A DNA stretch of 7,475 nt from an uncultured Selenomonadales bacterium (GTDB taxonomy: Bacteria > Bacillota > Negativicutes > Selenomonadales > Selenomonadaceae), in contig CALFJC010000166.1 of NCBI GenBank assembly GCA_937877655.1, positions 1-7,475 of the forward strand, read 5' to 3'. Under the pieces are notes generated by a model that was not told where the DNA came from, ran no database searches, and saw only the letters and a program-made list of their open reading frames with translations. Positions 1 through 5,980 of the stretch are shown in pieces. How positions within the stretch are numbered: position 1 is the stretch's first letter; every line of letters begins with the position of its first letter. The translations under genes were made by a program, and so were the position numbers.

Positions 1-71
1 GTTGTGATAAGGAAAATCTTCGGTCGGCAAATTGCCCGAATTTTTAACTCCGCTGTCGCCGAACTCTCCCG
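1..71 (-). repeat. Duplicated fragment of the glgB 3' region (copy beyond the stop codon)
   Basis: Positions 1-71 match 195-265, inside glgB, at 69 of 71 bases; the differences are at 56 and 68. Read on the minus strand, the copy would encode a variant of GlgB residues 588-610, with Glu588 changed to Gly and Gly592 to Asp. It has no usable start codon: a TGA lies upstream in its frame, and it is out of frame with glgB itself. Similarity ends abruptly at 72 and runs off the left edge of the window, so the full length is unknown. It may be a pseudogene-like tail fragment, a recombination scar or an assembly artefact. Confidence 0.9.
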
Positions 72-101
72 ACTCTTTTTTTGGGAAAAATTTTCGTCAG
101 A
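72..101 (-). other. Spacer between the glgB stop and the duplicated tail, no terminator seen
   Basis: These 30 bases are A/T-rich and include the palindrome GAAAAATTTTC at 85-95 and a run of seven T on the plus strand at 76-82 (A on the transcript). No hairpin followed by a U-tract is visible on the transcript side, so transcription may continue past the window edge. Confidence 0.5.
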
Positions 102-2024
102 TTAGTCCGCCTTGCCAAGATAATCCTGCGGCACGTCGTGTTTAAGAAAAATTGTTGCGAGCGGCGGAACCGTTAATTTAATCGATTGATTTCTGTTGTG
201 ATAAGGAAAATCTTCGGTCGGCAAATTGCCCGAATTTTTAACTCCGCTGCCGCCGAACTCTTCCGCATCCGAGTTGAAAACTTCGACATAAGTTCCCTTG
301 TCGGGAACTCCGATTCGATAATCCTTGTGAACTTCGGGCGTGAAATTGCAAACAGCTATAAGATAATCCTCGCTGTCTTCAGCTTTGCGAATAAAAGAAA
401 TTATGCTGTTTTCGTTGTCGTTGCAGTCAATCCATTGAAAACCGTTCCAGTCAAAATCAACCTGCCAGAGCGATTTGTTTTTCAGATAAAATTTGTTCAA
501 AGCCCGCGAATAAACTTGCATTTGCGTATGCTTTTCGTATTGCTCGACCAAGTGCCAATCAAGACTGTCATTTTCATTCCACTCGATAAACTGCCCGAAC
601 TCACCGCCCATGAATAAAAGTTTTTTGCCGGGATGCGACATCCAATAGCCGAAGAAACATCTCAAGCCTGCAAATTTCTGCCAATAATCGCCGGGCATTT
701 TTTCAATCAGCGACCGCTTGCCGTGAACAACTTCATCATGACTGAGCGGCAGAATGAAATTCTCCGCGAAAGCATACATGAACGAGAAGGTAACTTTATC
801 GTGATTCCACTTTCGATAAACAGGTTCCAAGCCGACATAAAACAACATGTCGTTCATCCAACCCATGTTCCATTTGTAATTAAAGCCCATGCCGCCCATG
901 TAAACAGGTTTTGAGATCAGCGGCCACGAAGTCGATTCTTCCGCCATCATCAACGCTTGAGGATTGTATTTGAAGACAGCCTCGTTGAGTTTTTTCAGAA
1001 AATCGACTGCTTCAAGGTTGCCCGTGTCGCCGTAACGATTCGGAGTCCATTCTCCTTCCTCACGACCGAAGTTAAGATACAACATATTTGCCACGCCGTC
1101 AATCCTTAATCCGTCAATGTGAAATTCCTCGAACCAGAAAAGCGCGTTGGAAATGAGAAAGCTGTGAACTTCCGTTCGCCCGTAGTCGAAATTGATTGTG
1201 CCCCAGCCGCGATTTTCGGAGCGTTGAGTATTATCCGATTCATAAAGATTTACGCCGTCAAATTCGCGCAAGCCTTGAGTATCTTTGCAGAAATGCCCGG
1301 GTACCCAATCCATAATCACGCCGATATTATTTTTGTGCGCCGTCTCGACAAGGTAACGAAAATCATTCGGCTCGCCGTAACGACTCGTGACGGCATAAAA
1401 TCCCGTCGTCTGATAGCCCCAAGAATTGTCAAGCGGATGTTCGGTAAGCGGCATGAACTCAATATGCGTGTAATTCATTTCCTTGACGTATTTTATCAAG
1501 CGGTCGGCAAGTTCGCGATAACTCAAATATTTTTTGCCGTTGCGTTGCCAAGAGCCCGCGTGAACTTCATAAATCAACATCGGGTGCGAATAAGAAGATT
1601 GACGCTTTTTTAATTCCTGCCACTCGCCGTCCTGCCATTCGTAGCCTTCAAGGTTGTAAAGTCTCGACGCGGTATTGGGACGTTTTTCCGCATAAAAACC
1701 ATACGGATCGTCCTTCATGATATGCGCTCTGCCGTGTTGCGGAAGAATTGCATATTTGTAATTGTCGCCCTGTCGAAGTCCTTCGATAAAAATTTCCCAA
1801 GTCTCGCCGTCCTCAAGCCGAATCATGCGATTGACGCGATTATCCCAGTTGTTGAAGTCGCCGACGACGCTGACGGATTTTGCGTGCGGAGCCCACACTG
1901 CAAAGCGGACGCCCTTTTTGCCGTCGCGCTCGATAAAATGTGCTCCGAGCATTTCATAGGTATGATAATTTGTGCCTTGATGGAACAGATAAAGATCGTA
2001 TTCGTTGAGGTTGGATGTCTTCAT
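102..2024 (-). CDS. glgB: 1,4-alpha-glucan branching enzyme (GH13)
   Basis: Cuts alpha-1,4-glucan chains and reattaches them through alpha-1,6 links, creating glycogen branch points. The product is 640 aa, the short form with a single N-terminal CBM48-type domain (about residues 28-110, with VRFAVWAPHAKSVSVVGDFN). The GH13 barrel follows (about 150-480), then a C-terminal beta domain ending PPLATIFLK (620-628). The four conserved GH13 regions are present: DWVPGH (239-244), GLRIDGV (305-311, nucleophile Asp309), MAEEST (360-365, general acid Glu362) and LSHDEV (427-432, Asp430). I chose the ATG at 2024 because a GGAGG at 2032-2036 sits 7 nt upstream and MKTSNLNEYDLYLFHQG is the expected N-terminus. 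A GTG-initiated extension to 2102 would translate the intergenic octamer repeat and is rejected. It is the last gene visible in the group. Part of its 3' end (195-265) is repeated beyond its stop. Confidence 0.97.
   Translation of the reverse strand: MKTSNLNEYDLYLFHQGTNYHTYEMLGAHFIERDGKKGVRFAVWAPHAKSVSVVGDFNNWDNRVNRMIRLEDGETWEIFIEGLRQGDNYKYAILPQHGRAHIMKDDPYGFYAEKRPNTASRLYNLEGYEWQDGEWQELKKRQSSYSHPMLIYEVHAGSWQRNGKKYLSYRELADRLIKYVKEMNYTHIEFMPLTEHPLDNSWGYQTTGFYAVTSRYGEPNDFRYLVETAHKNNIGVIMDWVPGHFCKDTQGLREFDGVNLYESDNTQRSENRGWGTINFDYGRTEVHSFLISNALFWFEEFHIDGLRIDGVANMLYLNFGREEGEWTPNRYGDTGNLEAVDFLKKLNEAVFKYNPQALMMAEESTSWPLISKPVYMGGMGFNYKWNMGWMNDMLFYVGLEPVYRKWNHDKVTFSFMYAFAENFILPLSHDEVVHGKRSLIEKMPGDYWQKFAGLRCFFGYWMSHPGKKLLFMGGEFGQFIEWNENDSLDWHLVEQYEKHTQMQVYSRALNKFYLKNKSLWQVDFDWNGFQWIDCNDNENSIISFIRKAEDSEDYLIAVCNFTPEVHKDYRIGVPDKGTYVEVFNSDAEEFGGSGVKNSGNLPTEDFPYHNRNQSIKLTVPPLATIFLKHDVPQDYLGKAD
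195..265 (-). repeat. Parent copy of the duplicated segment, inside glgB
   Basis: This is the in-gene member of the 71 bp direct repeat pair (partner at 1-71, offset 194). It encodes GlgB residues 588-610 in the C-terminal beta domain, and the reading frame is intact here, so this copy is taken as the original. Confidence 0.9.
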
Positions 2025-2031
2025 GATTAAG

Positions 2032-2039
2032 CCTCCCCC
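2032..2039 (-). promoter_or_regulatory. Ribosome binding site of glgB
   Basis: The minus strand reads GGGGGAGG here, 7 nt before the ATG at 2024. It decides the start in favour of ATG 2024 over the GTG at 2102. Confidence 0.85.
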
Positions 2040-2049
2040 TCGTTTTTGA

Positions 2050-2084
2050 TAGATGGAAAGATGGTTAGATGGCAAGATGAAAAG
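2050..2084. repeat. Octamer tandem repeat in the glgP-glgB spacer
   Basis: On the plus strand four consecutive 8 bp units follow the pattern WAGATGGN (TAGATGGA, AAGATGGT, TAGATGGC, AAGATGAA), with a trailing AAG. On the transcript this is a CCATCTWW array ending about 10 nt upstream of the glgB Shine-Dalgarno. It differs from the heptamer arrays elsewhere in the window. The rest of the 89 bp spacer shows no promoter or terminator that I can support. Confidence 0.8.
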
Positions 2085-2113
2085 TACTTTCAATCTTTCC
2101 ACCTTTTAACTAA

Positions 2114-4579
2114 TCACTGAATTTTACAAGGTTTGATATTCCAAATTTCGGCGGCGTATTCGTCAATGGTTCTGTCGGAAGAAAATCTGCCCGAATTGGC
2201 AATATTCATAGCCGCCGAGCGGAGCCAGCCCATTCTGTCGGCATAACGGGCATAAATTTCGTTGTGCGCGTCGATATAGGCGTTGAAGTCTTTCAAGATA
2301 AAGAATTCGTCGTTGCCTTGAATCAGATAATCGCGGATTGAATGGAAATTGCCGTAGGAACCGTCGGTGAGTTTGTCGACAACAAGCCGCGCATTGGGGT
2401 TGCCGGTGTATTCGTTCCAAGCGGAATAAGTTCCGTTTTCGTAGTAAGCCAAAACTTCGCCTGCCTTGAGTCCGAAGATAACAATATTTTCGTCGCCGAC
2501 AGCCTCTTTAATTTCAACATTTGCGCCGTCAAGAGTGCCGAGAGTTATCGCGCCGTTCATCATGAATTTCATGTTGCCCGTGCCCGACGCTTCTTTTGAC
2601 GCGGTAGAAATTTGTTCGCTGACATCAGCCGCAGGATAAACAATCTCGCCGATTGATACGCCGAAATTTTCAATGAAGACGACTTTCAAGCGATTGTCAA
2701 TCGAACGGTCGTTGTTGACTTTGTCGGCAATGGCGTTGATAAGTCTGATTGTCTCTTTCGCAATGTAATATCCTGCCGCCGCCTTGCCGCCGAAAAGATA
2801 AGTTGTCGGGAGCGGCTTGTAACTCGGATCGTTTTTCAACTTTTCATATTGCCAAATAATGTGGAGCGCGTTCATAAGCTGGCGTTTGTAGGAATGAATT
2901 CTCTTAACCTGAATATCGAAAATTGTATTCGGATCAAGTTCCACGCCTTGATGTTTCAAAATGAAATCGGCAAGCGCGGTTTTGCGAATCAATTTAATTT
3001 CGTCAAGTTCCTTGAGAACTTTTCTGTCGTCAACCGATTCATTGAAGAGATCCAGTTGTTCGGGGTGACGGTGCCAGACACGGCTTCTTATTGTCCTGTC
3101 GATAAGATCTGCAAGTTCGGGATTGGAGCCCATAAGCCAGCGGCGATGAGTTATGCCGTTGGTTTTGTTGTTGAACATGCGCGGCCAGTATTCGTAGAAA
3201 TCATGGAGCGTCGTTGATTTGAGAATGTCGCTGTGAATTCTCGCAACGCCGTTGACGGAGTGGGAGCCAACAATCGCAAGGCGCGCCATATGAACTTCTC
3301 CGCCTTCGATAATCGACATTGCGCGGAGTTTTTCAACGTTATTCGGATAACGCGCCCGCACATATTCCAGATGACGGCGATTAACTTCGTCGATAACCAT
3401 GTAAATGCGCGGCAAAAGTTCTTTGAACATGCCGACAGGCCATTTCTCCAAAGCTTCGGGCATAATCGTATGGTTGGTGTAAGCGACGACTGCGCGGGTA
3501 ATTATCCAAGCTTCGTTCCATTCCAAGCCGTGTTCGTCAACCAAAATTCTCATAAGTTCGGCGACACAAAGCGCGGGATGTGTATCGTTAATGTGAATGG
3601 CAATTTTCTTGTCGAGTTCGCGAATGTTCCCGCCGGAGCGGACGTAATGACGAATAATGCTCTGCGTGCCCGCCGATACCAAAAAGTACTCTTGAATCAG
3701 ACGCATCCGCTTGCCTTCGCTGGAGCTGTCGTCGGGATAAAGATATTCGGTAATGCTTTCGACAAAGTTACGGTATTCATTTTTCTGGCGCATTTGTTCA
3801 TGCGTCAACATGCCGTAATCGGAAAAATCGCGATTGACTTCCGCGTTCCAAAGTCTCAAAGTGTTGACGGTTTTATTGTGATAGCCGACAATCGGCACGT
3901 CGTAGGGAACAGCCATAACCGTCATTGCGTTTTCGTGAACGAGTTTCAGCGAGCCGTCGGGTTGCTCTTTCATGTAAGCATTGCCGTTGAATTTTACGTT
4001 GATAGATTTGTCGGGCTTGCGATATTCCCAAGCAAAACCGTCGCGGAGCCAGTTATCGGGAATTTCGACTTGTTGCCCTTGAATAATTTTCTGTTCAAAA
4101 AGTCCGTATTGATAGCGAATACTGCAACCGTGACCGGGCAAACGATGCGCCGCCAATGAATCGATAAAACACGCCGCCAAACGTCCGAGACCGCCGTTGC
4201 CCAAACCTGCGTCGGGTTCTTCTTCATAAATTTCGTCGAGATTTAAATCGAGATCTTCGAGCACTTCGCGAAAAGCCTCGTCAATGCCGAGATTGATGAG
4301 ATTTGCCTTGAGCAAACGTCCCATCAAAAATTCAATCGAAAAATAGTAAACCTGTTTTTCCTGTCTGTCCATGTAGGCGCGATTGGTTTTTATCCAGTTT
4401 TCCGAGATAACCTGTTTGGCAACCGCCGCGACCGTTTTATAAATTTCGTTCATCGGCAATTCGTGAATATCGCGACCAAACATAATGTGCGCCGAGCTGA
4501 TAAAGCGCGACTTGAGCGTTTCCTTGAGTTTTTCGTACTCCTTACTGCGTGTAATTTTTCTTTCTGTCTCCTTTGGCAA
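2114..4579 (-). CDS. glgP: Glycogen/maltodextrin phosphorylase (GT35, PLP-dependent)
   Basis: Releases glucose-1-phosphate from the non-reducing ends of alpha-1,4-glucan using inorganic phosphate. The 821 aa length fits the bacterial family (about 800-815). Recognisable segments are VYYFSIEFLMGR (residues 77-88), LGNGGLGRLAACFIDS (126-141), HINDTHPAL (329-337), YTNHTIMPEALEKWP (367-381), QVKRIHSYKRQLMN (557-570) and the PLP signature EASGTGNMKFMMNG (663-676), in which Lys671 should form the Schiff base. The end NSGRFSSDRTIDEYAAEIW (795-813) is typical and shows the gene is complete. The start is TTG at 4579 with AAGGAGG at 4587-4593, 7 nt upstream. Its own sigma-A-like promoter lies in the 196 bp gap behind glgD, so it can probably be transcribed separately from glgCD, with glgB following 89 bp downstream. 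Whether glycogen or maltodextrin is preferred cannot be read from the sequence; the context favours glycogen. Confidence 0.97.
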   Translation of the reverse strand: MPKETERKITRSKEYEKLKETLKSRFISSAHIMFGRDIHELPMNEIYKTVAAVAKQVISENWIKTNRAYMDRQEKQVYYFSIEFLMGRLLKANLINLGIDEAFREVLEDLDLNLDEIYEEEPDAGLGNGGLGRLAACFIDSLAAHRLPGHGCSIRYQYGLFEQKIIQGQQVEIPDNWLRDGFAWEYRKPDKSINVKFNGNAYMKEQPDGSLKLVHENAMTVMAVPYDVPIVGYHNKTVNTLRLWNAEVNRDFSDYGMLTHEQMRQKNEYRNFVESITEYLYPDDSSSEGKRMRLIQEYFLVSAGTQSIIRHYVRSGGNIRELDKKIAIHINDTHPALCVAELMRILVDEHGLEWNEAWIITRAVVAYTNHTIMPEALEKWPVGMFKELLPRIYMVIDEVNRRHLEYVRARYPNNVEKLRAMSIIEGGEVHMARLAIVGSHSVNGVARIHSDILKSTTLHDFYEYWPRMFNNKTNGITHRRWLMGSNPELADLIDRTIRSRVWHRHPEQLDLFNESVDDRKVLKELDEIKLIRKTALADFILKHQGVELDPNTIFDIQVKRIHSYKRQLMNALHIIWQYEKLKNDPSYKPLPTTYLFGGKAAAGYYIAKETIRLINAIADKVNNDRSIDNRLKVVFIENFGVSIGEIVYPAADVSEQISTASKEASGTGNMKFMMNGAITLGTLDGANVEIKEAVGDENIVIFGLKAGEVLAYYENGTYSAWNEYTGNPNARLVVDKLTDGSYGNFHSIRDYLIQGNDEFFILKDFNAYIDAHNEIYARYADRMGWLRSAAMNIANSGRFSSDRTIDEYAAEIWNIKPCKIQ

Positions 4580-4586
4580 GTTAATT

Positions 4587-4593
4587 CCTCCTT
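4587..4593 (-). promoter_or_regulatory. Ribosome binding site of glgP
   Basis: AAGGAGG on the minus strand with a 7 nt spacer to the TTG at 4579. It is a near-perfect Shine-Dalgarno that supports the non-ATG start. Confidence 0.88.
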
Positions 4594-4615
4594 TTACTGC
4601 GTGATTTTCCTTCCC

Positions 4616-4628
4616 TGAAAAATTTTTG
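4616..4628. promoter_or_regulatory. Palindrome TGAAAAATTTTTG just downstream of the predicted glgP transcription start
   Basis: An A5T5 palindrome lies at about +5 to +17 relative to the start predicted from the promoter at 4640-4668. Similar A/T palindromes recur in other spacers of this window. A site here could act as an operator, but it may simply be A/T-rich sequence. Confidence 0.3.
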
Positions 4629-4639
4629 CTTCTGGTACT

Positions 4640-4668
4640 ATTTTATCAAACAGAAAAAAAATTGGCAA
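4640..4668 (-). promoter_or_regulatory. Sigma-A/sigma-70-type promoter for glgP (and probably glgB)
   Basis: On the minus strand the -35 element is TTGCCA (4668-4663; 5 of 6 to TTGACA) and the -10 element is TAAAAT (4645-4640; 5 of 6 to TATAAT), separated by a T-rich 17 bp spacer. The predicted start near 4633 would leave a leader of about 54 nt before the TTG of glgP. It is the best promoter match I see in the window. Confidence 0.75.
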
Positions 4669-4775
4669 TAAAAATCACAGAAAAGGCGAATTTTCACTTC
4701 GGGGCAATTCTCCCGTCGGTAAAAATCCGCCGCTTTGATTACAGATTTTTAATCGGAGCCAAAGCCCGATGCTTT
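4669..4775 (-). other. glgD-glgP spacer upstream of the promoter, with a small hairpin and repeat-like fragments
   Basis: A 19 nt hairpin at 4752-4770 (ATCGG pairing with CCGAT, extended by two pairs past a one-base bulge, tetraloop) begins 5 nt after the glgD stop. On the glgD transcript side it is followed by TAAAAATC, not a U-tract, so it is not a convincing terminator for glgD. On the plus strand it is followed by GCTTTTT. CGCTTTGATTA at 4731-4741 is identical to 7391-7401 in the upstream tandem repeat, and GGTAAAAATCCGCCG nearby resembles that repeat's GGATAAAAATTCGGCGG. Confidence 0.4.
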
Positions 4776-5885
4776 TTAGATTCTGACTTTCTTTTTAACG
4801 ATATAAGGATAGTTCTCTGCACCTTTGAGCCAGCGATTTTTGGTGATGATAACTTCTTTATCGCAAATGACATTTTCGACGCGAGCTCCGTCCTGAACGT
4901 CGCAACGTTGCATAAGGATAGAATCTTTTACAACCGCGCCTGCCCCGACAGTAACGCCGCGGAAGAGTATGCTGTTTTCAACCGTGCCGCGAATTTCGCA
5001 ACCGTTCGCAATGAGAGAATTTTTGACGTTGGCAGTCTCTTTGTACTGAACGGGAACTTCATCCTTAACTTTTGTGAAGATCGGGCGATCGTTGTTCATG
5101 AAAAGTTCTTCCCAAACTTCGGGTTTGAGACAATCGCGGTTAGCCGCATAATATTCCGCAGTCGAATTGATATGCGCAACGTAGCCTTCATGTTTGTACG
5201 CGCTGATTTTGAATTCTTCGGCATGACGAATCAAAGCGTCAAGGAGGAAGTCTTGACCGCCGCGTTCATAAGTCGAGCGAACGAGATAAGCAAACGTCGG
5301 AACGGGCATGAGATATGCGCCCATAACGTCTTTTTGTCCGGCTTTAATCGCGGGCACTTCGGCAAGGTCGGTGACAATGCCGTTTGTGCTGGTTTCGATA
5401 ACAACGCTCTTGCCTTCGCGATCAACTTGAGCTTTGGAATAAACCATAGTAATATCCGCGCCACTCTTTTTGTGGAAGTTCAAAACGTTCTCGAAGTCGA
5501 TATTGTAAATGTAGCTTGCATTCGTCAAAAGAACATATTGACGCCCGCTGAGTTCGGCGAAGTCGAGATTTGTATAAATGTCTTTGAGATCGCCTTTGCG
5601 CGAATCGTTATCGGGCAGAGCGGCGGGCAAATATGTCAAGCCGTCACGACGACGAGCCAAATCCCAATCTTTACCGGAACGAATGTGATCGAGTACTGCG
5701 CGGGAGAAATCGGGAAGGAGAAGCCCGACGGCACTTATTCCCGAATTAACCATATTTGAAATTGCGAAGTCAACGAGGCGATAGCGTCCCGCGAAAGGCA
5801 GAGCCTCAACCGCACGAGTCGCCGCCAATTCTCTAATCAGACTGTTGCCTTCCTGAAGATTTATAATCCCCACTACTTGTTTCAA
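4776..5885 (-). CDS. glgD: GlgD, non-catalytic/regulatory ADP-glucose pyrophosphorylase subunit
   Basis: A GlgC paralogue of 369 aa. In Firmicutes such as Bacillus and Geobacillus, GlgD is known to associate with GlgC and raise its activity, with little or no activity alone. The fold markers remain: LPFAGRYRLVDFAISNMVNSGI (residues 29-50, matching PFGGKYRIIDFPLSNCANSGI in GlgC) and beta-helix-type repeats from about 285 to 345. The catalytic elements are degraded. The GGxGxR loop is replaced by NLQEGNSLIREL (9-20), GDHIY becomes TNASYIY (121-127), and no EKP lysine is evident around 170-180. The start is TTG at 5885, preceded by GGAGGT at 5894-5899 with an 8 nt spacer; the product then begins MKQVVGIINL, as expected for GlgD. 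It lies 89 bp after glgC, separated by a repeat-rich hairpin that could influence the ratio of the two subunits. Loss of catalysis is inferred from the motifs. Confidence 0.95.
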   Translation of the reverse strand: MKQVVGIINLQEGNSLIRELAATRAVEALPFAGRYRLVDFAISNMVNSGISAVGLLLPDFSRAVLDHIRSGKDWDLARRRDGLTYLPAALPDNDSRKGDLKDIYTNLDFAELSGRQYVLLTNASYIYNIDFENVLNFHKKSGADITMVYSKAQVDREGKSVVIETSTNGIVTDLAEVPAIKAGQKDVMGAYLMPVPTFAYLVRSTYERGGQDFLLDALIRHAEEFKISAYKHEGYVAHINSTAEYYAANRDCLKPEVWEELFMNNDRPIFTKVKDEVPVQYKETANVKNSLIANGCEIRGTVENSILFRGVTVGAGAVVKDSILMQRCDVQDGARVENVICDKEVIITKNRWLKGAENYPYIVKKKVRI

Positions 5886-5893
5886 TTCAAAGC

Positions 5894-5899
5894 ACCTCC
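5894..5899 (-). promoter_or_regulatory. Ribosome binding site of glgD
   Basis: GGAGGT on the minus strand, 8 nt before the TTG at 5885. It supports initiation at this TTG, which gives the expected MKQVVGI N-terminus. Confidence 0.85.
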
Positions 5900-5906
5900 G
5901 AAATTC

Positions 5907-5980
5907 AATTAGGAATTAGGAATTATGAATTAGGAATTGGGGAATTGTCATTCCTCATTCCTAATTCCTCATTCTTAATT
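5907..5980 (-). repeat. Inverted pair of heptamer arrays (long hairpin) between glgC and glgD
   Basis: The left arm (5907-5938) consists of AATTAGG-type heptamers and the right arm (5950-5980) of the same heptamer inverted, around an 11 nt loop. The arms can pair at 27 of 31 positions. The glgC stop codon (5975-5977) lies inside the base of the right arm. No U-tract follows the stem on the transcript, so it looks like an RNA stability or processing element, or a by-product of repeat insertion, rather than an intrinsic terminator. Confidence 0.7.

Noticed and set aside
2025..2102. N-terminal extension of GlgB by 26 residues from a GTG
   Set aside because: It would translate the octamer repeat and the ribosome binding site of the better ATG at 2024.
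3233..4159. 308-codon open frame on the plus strand, opposite glgP
   Set aside because: It lies wholly inside the conserved glgP coding region. The translation has no recognisable family features and no Shine-Dalgarno is associated with it.
4752..4770. Intrinsic terminator of glgD
   Set aside because: The stem is short and bulged, and the minus-strand sequence after it is A-rich rather than a U-tract.
4626..5759. 377-codon open frame on the plus strand, opposite glgD
   Set aside because: It overlaps a clear GlgD gene almost completely, its translation has no recognisable domain, and it begins at a TTG without a ribosome binding site. Long antisense frames are expected from the codon bias of the true gene.
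5907..5980. Rho-independent terminator between glgC and glgD
   Set aside because: The stem is long but A/T-rich and no U-run follows it, so termination is not supported.
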